64,000 bases of DNA from positions 304,486 to 368,485 of the forward strand of contig CAYRUO010000003.1 in NCBI GenBank assembly GCA_964427505.1, read 5' to 3'. The stretch's first letter is position 1; each line of letters starts with the position of its first letter. Below are positions 25,810 through 35,542 of this stretch, in pieces. The notes under the pieces are model-generated. The model had not been told where the DNA came from. It made no database searches and saw nothing but the letters and a program-made list of their open reading frames with translations. A program made the translations under genes and the position numbers. The stretch is from Thermanaerothrix sp034436175. Lineage in GTDB: Bacteria > Chloroflexota > Anaerolineae > Anaerolineales > Anaerolineaceae.

Positions 25810-28354
25810 AGGAGGCTGGCTGAACTTCTAAAATGGCGCAGAGGATGGCTTTGGCTTCCTCTTTTCCCCCGCTTCCTTGTTCAGGGGCTGGGCCGACGCA
25901 GGATGGACAGCCGTTCTGACATGCGCAGTGAGTGATGGCCTCGTAAGCGCTGTCGAACCAATCCACATAGCGATCGAAAAGTTCCAAGGCGTAACCCAGC
26001 CCACCCTGAAACGAATCATAAAACACCAAAGTGGGTTGATTGTGACTTAATTTAGAACGCGGTTCGATAAATGAGCCAAGATCATGATAATCACAAAAGA
26101 CAAACAGAGAGGCTAAATGGTGCAAGAGATGCCGCAAAGCAGAAAGTCCGCTCCGAATCCAAACCGCCCTTTCCAAACGGCGATGGCAACGAGGGCACAG
26201 GGTAATCAGATTTTCAAGACGATTCGCCTCTTCAGAAGAGGAAAAGCGACGAAAAGGAATGCGATGATGAACGTGGAATGCGCTTCCGTTCTCGCGTGCA
26301 CCGCACTGCTGGCAGGTATAATGATCGCGCGCGCGGGCGAGTTGGCGCTGCTGCTCCCAGTTGGGACCGTAATTATTGGGTGAATTGGACCAGAGCCCTT
26401 GATCTGCTAAGCGCTTGACCGTGCGCGCGTTTAGACTAAGCCAGTATCCTGTGGTCTCGAGGTTTAGCGGGGGAAAGTCAAGAGAGACCTGTTCCAAGAC
26501 CGTATGGTCATCCCAAGAACGCTTTTTAAACCCTTTGAGCCAGGTGGTTAGGTGCAATTCACCGCAGACGCTTGTACCCCAGGAAAAATCTTGCGATTTC
26601 CACGCTTTATACGCTGTGACCTGTGTTTCAAGCAATGGTTCAGTATAGTAATCAGAATGGGTGGGTATAAGAGATGCCTGACTAGATTCCAAATCTAAAG
26701 CCTCAACCCTATAGACATCACCCCGGTGAAGGTAGATGGCACCCGGATGCACCATCCAGTAGGCACTCTCGTAGTCTATTTCACCGAGTAGCGAGGGGGT
26801 GGAGGCAGCCTGGAGATGAAGTTTTATCGTTGGATGGGCACTGCCGCGCAAAGATATTTCACGGTGAGGTTGGGTTTTATCTAACCATATAAATCGGTTG
26901 AGTGATGAACGGAGGCAGCCCTGAAGAGCAAGTACGTCAAGATAAGGTTCAATGGCCTCCCATGAGAGGGCACCAAACGATTCACCTTCCTCGAAAGGCT
27001 TTTCGTAACTGGCACACTTAAGGTGTTGGTAGAGAATGACGGGGTTATCAGGGTTGAGGATTACCTTCTCGGGAGGACGTTCGAGTACATGGTCGGGGTG
27101 AGAAATAATATACTGGTCGAGAGGATTATCAGATGCAACCAGGAGACCTAAGGCGGGTTGACCTTTGCGTCCAGCACGACCAATGCGCTGGTTAAATGCG
27201 GCCACCGAACCCGGATAGCCGATCATAATAACGGCTTCAACACCGCCAATATTGATACCAAGTTCCAGGGCATTGGTAGTAAAGACCAGGCGGTTGGTCT
27301 GTTCGCGGAGACCCTGTTCGATCCAACGGCGATCCTGAGGTAGATAACCACTGCGGTAAGCCTCAACACCCTCTAAGGTAGGGAGACTTTCGCGGAATGT
27401 GCGGAGGGCGGTTTCTACCCCTTGCCGTGAATCGAGAAAAACCAGGGTTTGCACATTGTGATCAAACAATTCCTGCGCTAGAGAGAGAGCCTCAGCGGTA
27501 GCATCTCGGCGAGTGCCTGCGACTTTATCTTCTAGAGGTGGGGTGTAAAAAAGCAAAAGGCGCTCAGATTTTGGCGCGGTATCACGATAAATAAGGGTAA
27601 TGGGTGCTTCGATCAGGGTTTGGGCTAATTCTAATGGATTGCCAATAGTGCCCGAGGTCAGTAAAAATCTTGGGCTTGCGCCGTACAATGCGGCGATCCG
27701 TTTGAGTCGGCGAATGAGATTGGCGAGATGAGAACCAAAGGCGCCGCGATAGATGTGTGCTTCGTCAAGGATCACATATCTTAAGTTTGTCAGAAATTCC
27801 CGCCAATAGGGATGATAAGGAAGAATGCCGTAATGGAGCATATCCGGATTCGTGAGAAGCAAACGAGCCGTTTCGCGGCTCCGTTTCCGTTGCGAGGGCG
27901 TGGAGTCTCCATCGTAAGTAGCGATTTGTTTTTTGAGGGACTGCTTTTCGGTGATCGAAAAGGGGAGGGCATCCAGAAAGGTTTGAAGGAATTGATATTG
28001 GTCATAAGCCAGGGCTTTGGTGGGGAATAGATATAACGCTGTGGTATCCGGTGTTTCTAACCAGGAATGTAGTACCGGAAGATGGTAACAAAGGGACTTT
28101 CCGCTACCAACGCCTGCGGTGATCATCATGTGTTCACCGCTAAGGGCGCTTTGCCAGGCAGATATTTGGTGGAGGTAAAGATTGTGAATCCCCAGTTTTT
28201 CCAAGGCCTGGCGCAGAGTGTTCGGTATTGTTGGGGGTAAGGGGTGGGCGTGGCCGGGCTGCGCTGGCAGGGTGACTCGAAAGCGTATGCCCTCAGAATA
28301 TCTGGGGTGACTTAACCAAGTTTCTAAGAGGGCATGTAACTTCGAGATCGGCAA
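25802..28354 (-). CDS. mrfA: DEAH-box helicase MrfA/YprA-like with an internal HNH domain
   Basis: An 850-residue superfamily 2 helicase: Walker A AGVGSGKS (about 80-87), DEAH in YVILDEAHIYRG, LLTSGT (motif III) and QRIGRAGRKG (motif VI). A four-cysteine C-terminal segment CACQNGCPSC (about 808-817) is typical of MrfA, a repair helicase whose Bacillus homologue is 749 residues long. Inserted before it, at about residues 660-730, is an HNH nuclease-like module: CQQCG, HVHHRIPF, NLITLCPRCH. All zinc cysteines and the HH pair are intact. It is the first gene of the mrfAB-methyltransferase operon. Confidence 0.9.
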   Translation of the reverse strand: MPISKLHALLETWLSHPRYSEGIRFRVTLPAQPGHAHPLPPTIPNTLRQALEKLGIHNLYLHQISAWQSALSGEHMMITAGVGSGKSLCYHLPVLHSWLETPDTTALYLFPTKALAYDQYQFLQTFLDALPFSITEKQSLKKQIATYDGDSTPSQRKRSRETARLLLTNPDMLHYGILPYHPYWREFLTNLRYVILDEAHIYRGAFGSHLANLIRRLKRIAALYGASPRFLLTSGTIGNPLELAQTLIEAPITLIYRDTAPKSERLLLFYTPPLEDKVAGTRRDATAEALSLAQELFDHNVQTLVFLDSRQGVETALRTFRESLPTLEGVEAYRSGYLPQDRRWIEQGLREQTNRLVFTTNALELGINIGGVEAVIMIGYPGSVAAFNQRIGRAGRKGQPALGLLVASDNPLDQYIISHPDHVLERPPEKVILNPDNPVILYQHLKCASYEKPFEEGESFGALSWEAIEPYLDVLALQGCLRSSLNRFIWLDKTQPHREISLRGSAHPTIKLHLQAASTPSLLGEIDYESAYWMVHPGAIYLHRGDVYRVEALDLESSQASLIPTHSDYYTEPLLETQVTAYKAWKSQDFSWGTSVCGELHLTTWLKGFKKRSWDDHTVLEQVSLDFPPLNLETTGYWLSLNARTVKRLADQGLWSNSPNNYGPNWEQQRQLARARDHYTCQQCGARENGSAFHVHHRIPFRRFSSSEEANRLENLITLCPRCHRRLERAVWIRSGLSALRHLLHHLASLFVFCDYHDLGSFIEPRSKLSHNQPTLVFYDSFQGGLGYALELFDRYVDWFDSAYEAITHCACQNGCPSCVGPAPEQGSGGKEEAKAILCAILEVQPASYG

Positions 28355-28388
28355 TTTGAACTCCGATAAACTCGTTCTAGTGGCAAAG

Positions 28389-28417
28389 TTGCTTGGTATT
28401 TGCTTTCAGATTATACT
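28389..28417 (+). promoter_or_regulatory. Overlapping divergent promoters between mrfA and the MFS gene
   Basis: On the plus strand TTGCTT (28389-28394) and TATACT (28412-28417) are spaced by 17 bases and point to the MFS gene. On the minus strand the same place reads TATAAT (28415 to 28410), facing mrfA. The two -10 boxes share bases, so the promoters may compete. Confidence 0.5.
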
Positions 28418-28472
28418 CTTTACATCCCATCTTTGAGATCACGGAATAAATTTGACACTCAGGAGCCAGGGA

Positions 28473-29804
28473 ATGAGATCTCAGAATCGCTATCGTTGGT
28501 TTGTGTTAGCCGTTTTCTTTGCCTTCATGCTTTTGCACCAGGCCGATAAGCTTCTCATTGGTCCATTGACTACCCCGATTATGGAGTATTTCGGAATTAA
28601 TGAAGCCCAAATGGGGGTTGTGTTTTCAGGCGCTCTGCTAGTGGGAGGCATTTTTTACCCTCTATGGGGGTATTTATACGATCTCTATGCCCGTTCAAAA
28701 CTGTTGGCGCTGGCTTCGTTTATCTGGGGAGCAACTACCTGGTTGAGTGCAGTGGCACGCACTTTCCCCATGTTTGTCATCACACGTGCTTCTACCGGAA
28801 TTGATGATGCTAGTTATCCAGGGCTTTACAGTTTGGTTTCTGACTATTTTCCCCCCAAGATTCGAGGCAAGGTTTACGGATTTTTACAAATCACCGCCCC
28901 ATTAGGTTATATCACCGGCACCGTGTTGGCGCTAACGTTGGTTTCACACTGGCATTGGCAGGGGGTTTTTTATCTTACCGGTTCATTGGGAATACTGTTG
29001 GCCATTGTAATCTTTTTCGGGGTCAAAGAGATGCCGCGCGGCGGCGCCGAGCCCGAGTTTGAAGGGCTGGAGCAGATCAGTGTCTACCGGTTCGATTGGA
29101 AAACTGCCCTTGGCCTGTTCAAAAAACGCAGTCTTCTATTTCTTTTCACACAAGGTTTCTTTGGGGTTTTCCCCTGGCAAGTTATTACCTTCTGGTTTTT
29201 CCGTTATTTAGAGAAAGAGCGGGGGTTTTCGTCGAATGAGGTACTTATTACCATGGTGGCGGCGGTGCTCTTCTTGGCCGCTGGTTATCCCATTGGAGGG
29301 GCATTAGGGGATTTTTTGTTCAAACGAACACCGCGCGGTCGTCTGATCGTCAGTGCATTTGGGGTCATTACCGGGGCTTTGTTGCTTTGGATTACGATTA
29401 ACGTCCCCCTGGAACAAAAGACACTGTTTATGGGTTTGCTTTGTCTAACTGCAATCTTTATTCCTTTTGCATCTCCCAACGTGCTTTCAACCGTTTATGA
29501 TGTTACTTTGCCAGAAGTGCGAAGTACGGCCAACTCGGTGCAGAACTTAATTGAGCAGGGAGGATCGGCGGCAGCACCGGCAATTGCGGGTTTAATTGCT
29601 GTCAATGGCTCATTGCGTGAAGCCATTCTAATCATCTGTATTGGGGCGTGGTTACTGTGTTTCTTTTTCTTTTTGTTCGCTATTTATTTTCTTCCCCAGG
29701 ATATTCAGACATTGCGCGCGGAACTTAGAGCCCGTGCTGAGCAAGAAATGGCACGTCAGGCTTATCAGCCGACTGCGATTCAATCCCCAGAGGCTCGGGC
29801 ATGA
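28473..29804 (+). CDS. MFS transporter
   Basis: The ATG at 28473 has AGGAG 7 bases upstream. The 443-residue protein has about 12 membrane helices in two halves, with a motif A-like loop (GYLYDLYARSKLLA) between helices 2 and 3 and RASTGIDDASYPGLYSL in helix 4. The second half repeats the pattern (GALGDFLFKRTPRGRL). The sequence resembles the organic-anion/hexuronate-type branch, but the substrate cannot be assigned. The stop overlaps the next gene by 4 bases. Confidence 0.9.
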   Translation: MRSQNRYRWFVLAVFFAFMLLHQADKLLIGPLTTPIMEYFGINEAQMGVVFSGALLVGGIFYPLWGYLYDLYARSKLLALASFIWGATTWLSAVARTFPMFVITRASTGIDDASYPGLYSLVSDYFPPKIRGKVYGFLQITAPLGYITGTVLALTLVSHWHWQGVFYLTGSLGILLAIVIFFGVKEMPRGGAEPEFEGLEQISVYRFDWKTALGLFKKRSLLFLFTQGFFGVFPWQVITFWFFRYLEKERGFSSNEVLITMVAAVLFLAAGYPIGGALGDFLFKRTPRGRLIVSAFGVITGALLLWITINVPLEQKTLFMGLLCLTAIFIPFASPNVLSTVYDVTLPEVRSTANSVQNLIEQGGSAAAPAIAGLIAVNGSLREAILIICIGAWLLCFFFFLFAIYFLPQDIQTLRAELRARAEQEMARQAYQPTAIQSPEARA

Positions 29805-30565
29805 GCGATTTATTCTTTGTGATTGAAGCGATCGCGGTTCTGTTGCTGGGATATGGCTTTGGGGCTGTGGTCAATTATTTGGCAGACGTCCTTCCCCGGA
29901 CACGACGCTTGAGCCCGGCTCGTTGCCATCATTGCCAGCGACCCTATTCCTGGAAGGAATACCTTTTATTGCACCATTGTACCTATTGTGGAACGAGACG
30001 TGCCCGACGTGCCCTTGTTGTGCAGATTGTGTTCTCACTACTCACCCTGGCTTTATGGTTATGGCCGCCACCGGATCGGCTTCCGCTTGTTATGGCATGG
30101 GGCGTTCTGCTCTACTTTGGAGTTGTGTTTGTTATTGATTGGGAGTACCGAGTGGTCCTTTATCAGATCAGCGCTGTGGGGGCTGTGCTTGGGGCGGGAA
30201 TTGGTATATGGCTGAATGGCTGGCAATCCGCCTTGCTGGGTGGCGGGTTGGGGTTTGGGATCATGCTGGTTTTATATTATTTAGGCGAAGTATTTATGCG
30301 CTGGACGGCGCGGCGACGAGGGCTTGAAGCTGGCGATGAGGTTGCCCTTGGCTTCGGTGACGTGACCTTGAGCGGTGTGTTGGGTTTGATGTTGGGTTGG
30401 CCGCGGATAGGCATTGGATTGCTCTTTGCTATCCTGCTTGGTGGAATGGTAGGCGGGCTCTATTTATTGTGGCTGGTACTGCGGCGGCGTTATCAGCCCT
30501 TTGCTGCGTTACCGTATACCCCTTACCTGTTGGTGGCGGCGGCAGTGTTATTGTACTTGGCGTAA
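29801..30565 (+). CDS. Prepilin peptidase-like A24 protein
   Basis: A 254-residue membrane protein with the A24 features: a cytoplasmic zinc-type motif CHHC...CTYC at about residues 43-70, an Asp in VFVIDWEY after a helix, and the second catalytic Asp in LGFGDVTLSGVLGLMLGWP. About seven membrane helices are predicted. Such enzymes cleave and may methylate type IV pilin-like leaders at the inner membrane. It is translationally coupled to the MFS gene, and no pilin gene is near. Confidence 0.85.
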   Translation: MSDLFFVIEAIAVLLLGYGFGAVVNYLADVLPRTRRLSPARCHHCQRPYSWKEYLLLHHCTYCGTRRARRALVVQIVFSLLTLALWLWPPPDRLPLVMAWGVLLYFGVVFVIDWEYRVVLYQISAVGAVLGAGIGIWLNGWQSALLGGGLGFGIMLVLYYLGEVFMRWTARRRGLEAGDEVALGFGDVTLSGVLGLMLGWPRIGIGLLFAILLGGMVGGLYLLWLVLRRRYQPFAALPYTPYLLVAAAVLLYLA

Positions 30566-30604
30566 GAGACTTGAAAAAGGTTTCCAATATAGGGGTATGA
30601 GAAA

Positions 30605-32194
30605 TCACCTGTGCGGGATGGCAATAGGTGAATCACCGGTTATTTTCTCGAAATTGGCATGGAATTGTTCGGCTAAAAGAAGGGCTTGGCGATCGTAGGC
30701 GTGGGGATCGGCCCAAGTCTGGCGCGGATGAAGTAGTTCGCTGGGCACCCCAGGACAGGATTCGGGCACCCAAAGGCCAAAGATTGGATCGTGGTAGTAG
30801 GCTGTCTCTTCCATTGCGTTGGATAATACGGCGCGCACCATGGCTCGAGTGTAAGGGAGAGGAATGCGCGAACCCACTCCGTAAGGCCCCCCTGTCCAGC
30901 CAGTGTTGATCAACCAAACGCGCGTGTTGTGGCGCTGGATTTTGTCTCGCAACATCCGAGCGTAGATCGTGGGATGAAGGGGCAAGAAAGGTGCCCCAAA
31001 GCACGCGGAAAACGTGGCTTGGGGTTCGCGTCCCAAGCCGGTTTCTGTGCCGGCCAGTTTGGCAGTGTAACCGGTGAGAAAATAATAGAGGGCTTGATCT
31101 GGTGTTAAGCGCGCCAGTGGTGGAAGAACCCCGAAAGCATCTGCGCTCAGGAAAAAGATGTGCTGTGGATGCCCGCCACGCCCTTCGGTTAAGGCATGAG
31201 GAATAAACTCAAGCGGGTAAGCCGCGCGAGTGTTTTCGGTGATTGTGTCTGCCTCAAAATCTACCAGGCGCGAATCGTAATTCAAGATGACATTTTCCAG
31301 AACAGTACCGAAACGGTGAACAGCAGACCAGATTAGAGGCTCCAATTGGGCGTTGAGGTGAATCGTTTTGGCATAACAGCCACCCTCAAAATTAAAGATG
31401 CCGTCGTCTCCCCAGCCGTGTTCATCATCTCCGATTAAGAAGCGGTCGGGATCCGAGGAAAGGGTGGTTTTTCCGGTGCCGCTCAACCCAAAAAATAGCG
31501 CTACATCTCCTTGAGGGCCAACGTTAGCCGAGCAATGCATGGGGAGCACATTTCGTTGGGGCAGTAGGTAATTCATTATGGTGAACATGGCCTTTTTGAT
31601 TTCGCCTGCATATGCGGTGCCCCCAATGAGGATAAGGCGCTGTTGAAAATCAATGGCTATGACTGTTTCAGATCGGGTTCCATCTTCAACGGGATTGGCG
31701 CGGAAGGAAGGTGCATGGATTAGAGTGAAATCCGGATCGGGGTGAGGGGTGCTTGAAAGATCCTTGTGGATAAAGAGGTTGCGGGCAAAAAGGCTGTGCC
31801 AGGCTGTCTCGGTGATAATGCGCACGGATACCCGGTGGGCGGGGTGGTTGCCTAACCAGAGATCCTGAACGTACAGGGGGCGAAGTTGGAAAAATGTGGC
31901 AAACTTTTTATGTAAGCGCTCAAAAGCATAAGGGGGCATTGGCGTATTGATCGCTCCCCACCAAATCTCATCTTGATTAGAGTATGCGACGATAAATTTG
32001 TCTTTGGGCGCTCGTCCGGTATGCTTGCCGGTATGCACAACCACAGCCCCGTGATGGGATAACCAACCCTCTTTATTCCGTATGATTTCTTCAACCAGCC
32101 GCGCGGTGGGGTAGTTCCAGCGAATTTCACCCGGATTGTAAACCCCATGACGTTCTAAGTTGCGGCGGATTACGGTTGGGGTTGAATTTTTCAT
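30605..32194 (-). CDS. pckA: Phosphoenolpyruvate carboxykinase (ATP)
   Basis: A 529-residue PckA of normal length, with the P-loop FGLSGTGKTTLS and metal-binding GDDEHGWGDDGIFNFEGGCYAK region (split here for length). FSACFGAPFLPLHP and NTGWTGGPYGVGSRI follow. It converts oxaloacetate and ATP to PEP and CO2 in gluconeogenesis. AAGGAGCC lies about 10 bases before the ATG. It is convergent with the prepilin peptidase, 39 bases away, with no clear terminator in the gap. Confidence 0.96.
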   Translation of the reverse strand: MKNSTPTVIRRNLERHGVYNPGEIRWNYPTARLVEEIIRNKEGWLSHHGAVVVHTGKHTGRAPKDKFIVAYSNQDEIWWGAINTPMPPYAFERLHKKFATFFQLRPLYVQDLWLGNHPAHRVSVRIITETAWHSLFARNLFIHKDLSSTPHPDPDFTLIHAPSFRANPVEDGTRSETVIAIDFQQRLILIGGTAYAGEIKKAMFTIMNYLLPQRNVLPMHCSANVGPQGDVALFFGLSGTGKTTLSSDPDRFLIGDDEHGWGDDGIFNFEGGCYAKTIHLNAQLEPLIWSAVHRFGTVLENVILNYDSRLVDFEADTITENTRAAYPLEFIPHALTEGRGGHPQHIFFLSADAFGVLPPLARLTPDQALYYFLTGYTAKLAGTETGLGREPQATFSACFGAPFLPLHPTIYARMLRDKIQRHNTRVWLINTGWTGGPYGVGSRIPLPYTRAMVRAVLSNAMEETAYYHDPIFGLWVPESCPGVPSELLHPRQTWADPHAYDRQALLLAEQFHANFEKITGDSPIAIPHR

Positions 32195-32244
32195 GTAAGA
32201 AAGGCTCCTTATTGAAGAAGATTAATTTGTTGTGCCATTCAAGC

Positions 32245-34659
32245 CTAAGGTGAAGTCTTATTAATCCAAGCCTGGTACCATGCTTTAACCACATCGGCAG
32301 CTGGTTTACCACGAATCGATGGTGATGCATCTATCAAAGTAACCGCTGGTTGATATCCTCGGGTTACTAAACCACTAATCCATGGACGAGAATTGATCGC
32401 CATGGCTGCGCCCTGATAAAACCTTACTTGTCGTTCGAGATCAACAGCCAATGACGGAAGTGACCCGTTCCAAATCAAGCGCTCAAAGGTCAAACACCCT
32501 TCGGCTGTGAGCACGCAACCATTTTGAATATCCTGCGCAGAAGGGTAATCCAAGCCAATCCAGATGGGCTTCCCAGTTTGCTGGTATACAGGCATAAGTT
32601 GGGTGTCAAGGTAATTACCGAACGCTCCGGCGATGGATTCTTCATCAAGTTCCCTATCCTCGAAAGGAGAGGATACGAGGATATACAGTGCATCCATCTG
32701 AGTAACCCAGTCGGGCAACGACGCCATTCGGTTTTCGGGGACAGCCCAGACCAATTGACCAGGGAATTTCTGGCGCAGTGTGAGCACCAATTCATTCCAA
32801 AATTCATCCTGACCATCAAGGAATGGTTCAATCTCAGGCCCACCCAGAATGAGAGCGTGCACCTGGGATTGGGCTGATCTTATTGCCATATCGAGCATAA
32901 AATGGTGATATTGGGATAGCCATGCGTTAACAAGTTCAGAATTATCTTGTAAGGATTGGGTGACCGCGAATGGATTAAGGCGTGGATAAATAGCCACTGC
33001 AAGTCCTTGTTGCCTTGCATTGGCAACGAGGGCATTCAGATCGGAGCCCCTCATATCGTGGGCGGGGTCGTAGTTCAAACGTAGGGGGTGGGTTGAAACT
33101 AATGACCAAGTTGGGCTCAAAATGACCCAATTAGCACCGATATTCCGTAGGGTTTGGAAGGCAGCGGGAAAATGGGATATAGCGGTAGGGGCGATATGTG
33201 GGGCGAATTCGGCGGCGGCTATAAATGATGACCTAGGTGCGGCATCCTGTGTGGATACTGAAATCGGTGACCGGGCTACCATGTTGTTCCATTGCTGGAC
33301 CTCATAGGTTATTGTAGTCCCATTAGATGATGTGATGGGAAGGCCTGTGGCCGTATTGCCTGCAGTGGTCAGGTCATCGGCAAGACCGCATTGTTCATTA
33401 CGACAGACACGATAATTGACTTCCCCTAACGCACGTTGTGGGCCGTAAAGGACATAGAGCCATTGTTGATTGCCGAGCGGCCACATGGGAATCGCCGGTG
33501 TCCATGCGTACAGTCGAAATTGGATTGAAACACGTTCATCGGCGGGTGTTTCGGCTGGTGTCTTGACGTAGAAAGTAAGCGGTGAGGTTTCAGATGGATT
33601 AACGCGCCAGGTTTCGATTTTGTCGGTGATGGTGGTATCTTGGTCCGGCACAATCAGTTGTCGTGTTTTAAATCCCCCATCGGTGGTGTGCTCAGCGTTC
33701 CAGAATCCATCTCCAAGGGTGTATTTATAGCGCAGGTCTGTGCCCGCGGGAAGACTGAGGGTATAAGTGTAGTTTCCGTTCTCCATTAATGTGAGTAGTG
33801 GCGCCCGTGAAGCCAAAATGCTTAATCCACCTTCAAGGTCGGCAAATGTATTGCCAAGACCAGGGGTATTTCCTATTATTCGCATTGGCAAACCACGGAT
33901 ATGCTCCGGTGGGGGTTGAACCACAAAAGTGATATTGACCATGCGGGCGGGTTGTAGTCCAATCTGAGCCGGTGTAACGGCGCTGGTTGCAATCACGGCT
34001 TCTTGCTGGAATACTTGGTAGGCACCTTCGGTGGGTAAGACAACTAGGTTGTGTTTTCCGGGCGGGATATTTTCAAGGGTGAACGTTCCATCTGCGGCGG
34101 TGAATGTTTGAATTCCTGCAATCGTGACCAAGGCGTCCGATATTGGGGTGCGTGTTGCGGAATCGTACACCAGGCCGAGAAGGGTGCCTCCTTCTGTGAG
34201 CGCATTTCCGCCTTGCCATGCAAATACATGGTCTTCAATCACGGCTGGTGAGCGCGCCACGGCCATACGATATCGGACGGTTTGGCCATATGGATTGCGT
34301 TCGACCTGGGGAACTGTCTCTTGATGAAGATAACGGTAACGTACAACAGTTCCAATTGGAAACGCCAACTGGAGTGTATAACGATTGTCTTCCGCCGGTT
34401 GCATGGTATAGCGTTCCGAATTCAAGGCGATACCGGTAACCTCGTCTACAATCTCAAGGATAACGTCACCTGGAGAGACGGTAGCGGGCACACTAACTTG
34501 AAACGTGAGGGGCACAAGGGGGAGGCTTGATGTGGACGTAGTGGGTGTGGGTGCAGAGCGAGGGATAGAATGGTTCTGACAAGCCGTAAGGGTAAATAGG
34601 ATCAAGAATAATGATAGCGAATAAGTGCGGGGTGCATTAGAGAAAAGAGATGGTTTCAT
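32245..34659 (-). CDS. Large lipoprotein with carbohydrate-binding-like modules and a glycosidase-like C-terminal domain
   Basis: I place the start at 34659, which has GGAGGA upstream; the signal peptide then ends in LFTLTAC with C27 as the lipid-modified residue. Of 804 residues, one region near 145-225 is a carboxypeptidase-regulatory-like beta sandwich (DALVTIAGIQTFTAADGTFT). Another near 230-345 looks like a starch-binding (CBM20-type) fold (LRYKYTLGDGFWNAE). From about 460 a TIM-barrel-like domain follows (LRNIGANWVILSPTWSL, GLAVAIYPRLNPF, PIWIGLDYPSAQD). It is probably exported and acts on or binds polysaccharide. No family name is certain. Confidence 0.75.
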   Translation of the reverse strand: MKPSLFSNAPRTYSLSLFLILFTLTACQNHSIPRSAPTPTTSTSSLPLVPLTFQVSVPATVSPGDVILEIVDEVTGIALNSERYTMQPAEDNRYTLQLAFPIGTVVRYRYLHQETVPQVERNPYGQTVRYRMAVARSPAVIEDHVFAWQGGNALTEGGTLLGLVYDSATRTPISDALVTIAGIQTFTAADGTFTLENIPPGKHNLVVLPTEGAYQVFQQEAVIATSAVTPAQIGLQPARMVNITFVVQPPPEHIRGLPMRIIGNTPGLGNTFADLEGGLSILASRAPLLTLMENGNYTYTLSLPAGTDLRYKYTLGDGFWNAEHTTDGGFKTRQLIVPDQDTTITDKIETWRVNPSETSPLTFYVKTPAETPADERVSIQFRLYAWTPAIPMWPLGNQQWLYVLYGPQRALGEVNYRVCRNEQCGLADDLTTAGNTATGLPITSSNGTTITYEVQQWNNMVARSPISVSTQDAAPRSSFIAAAEFAPHIAPTAISHFPAAFQTLRNIGANWVILSPTWSLVSTHPLRLNYDPAHDMRGSDLNALVANARQQGLAVAIYPRLNPFAVTQSLQDNSELVNAWLSQYHHFMLDMAIRSAQSQVHALILGGPEIEPFLDGQDEFWNELVLTLRQKFPGQLVWAVPENRMASLPDWVTQMDALYILVSSPFEDRELDEESIAGAFGNYLDTQLMPVYQQTGKPIWIGLDYPSAQDIQNGCVLTAEGCLTFERLIWNGSLPSLAVDLERQVRFYQGAAMAINSRPWISGLVTRGYQPAVTLIDASPSIRGKPAADVVKAWYQAWINKTSP

Positions 34660-34717
34660 GTGAGGATGATTCCTCCTGGAGCGTGGGTCTAAGGGCATAG
34701 TCCCCCTAATTTGTGGC

Positions 34718-35185
34718 TCAAGTAGTGCGCGGCGAAAGGCTTTCCTCTTGGGCTTTTTCGCGGTGAAATTGCTGACGGATTTCTTCTAAGCGATTAGCCA
34801 GGCTGCCCAGAACGCCGTTCACGAAACGCGGTGAACTGTCGGAGCCAAAGGTTTTTGCCAATTCAATTGCCTCGTTGATGGCAACCTTTACCGGTGTGCA
34901 TCCCGCCACTGCGAATTCCCAGAGCGCAATGCGTAGAATGTTACGATCAATCACCGAAACCTGGTCAAGAGGCCATTCCGGCGCGTGTTGGGCGATATAG
35001 CGATCTAGTTTGTCTAGGATAGGGTAAACACCAAATACGATTTGGCGACTGAACTCAGCCAAGTCCGGTTCGAGGTGTTCTTCGGCTAGGCGCTGTTCAA
35101 GCGCTTGCCCGGGGGCATGCCGGGTGAGATCGCATTCGTAAAGTACTTGAAGCGCGACGCTGCGGGCTTTGGTTCGCTGCTTCAT
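34718..35185 (-). CDS. nusB: Transcription antitermination factor NusB
   Basis: A 155-residue all-helical protein with the NusB start RTKARSVALQVLYECDLT. It also has DRNILRIALWEFA and VAINEAIELAKTFGSDSSPRFVNGVLG, which form the conserved core. It binds boxA RNA with NusE in rRNA antitermination. It lies 18 bases after the Asp23-like gene, an arrangement common in Firmicutes and other Gram-positive-type bacteria. The C-terminal 20 residues are extra and charged. Confidence 0.95.
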   Translation of the reverse strand: MKQRTKARSVALQVLYECDLTRHAPGQALEQRLAEEHLEPDLAEFSRQIVFGVYPILDKLDRYIAQHAPEWPLDQVSVIDRNILRIALWEFAVAGCTPVKVAINEAIELAKTFGSDSSPRFVNGVLGSLANRLEEIRQQFHREKAQEESLSPRTT

Positions 35186-35203
35186 GGGATTGATCGAATT
35201 CGT

Positions 35204-35542
35204 CTAATATTGGATATCTTCAACGTGCACATTAACCCGTCCTACATCCATACCTACCATTTCGGTGATCGCCCGGGCCACCTGAGCCTGGATATTGCGA
35301 GCCACTTCGCGCACATTGACGTCGCGGTTGAGGATGACATAAATGTCAATGTACACTTTACCGTCTTCGACCTCAATCTTAACTCCCTCGCTGACGCCAC
35401 GGTCAAACCAGCGGTTTACCTCACCGGGGTAGGTAGCAAGGCGGTTAACCCCGGCGACACCAAGGGTCGTCAGGCGGGCAATGGTTACCAGGACTTCGGG
35501 TGCGACTGTCGTTTTGCCCGGTGGGCGATCATTTGTCACCAT
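35204..35542 (-). CDS. Asp23/Gls24 family protein
   Basis: A 112-residue protein with the family pattern VAPEVLVTIARLTTLGVAGV, KVYIDIYVILNRDVNV and ITEMVGMDVGRVNVHVEDI. Members are small cytoplasmic proteins, some near the membrane and induced by envelope or alkaline stress. It precedes nusB with an 18-base gap and is probably co-transcribed with it. Confidence 0.93.
   Translation of the reverse strand: MVTNDRPPGKTTVAPEVLVTIARLTTLGVAGVNRLATYPGEVNRWFDRGVSEGVKIEVEDGKVYIDIYVILNRDVNVREVARNIQAQVARAITEMVGMDVGRVNVHVEDIQY

Noticed and set aside
28358..28377. GAAC-N12-GTTC as an SOS box before mrfA
   Set aside because: The spacing does not match LexA boxes known to me, and the site lies just before the start codon. 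A short inverted repeat like this is common by chance.
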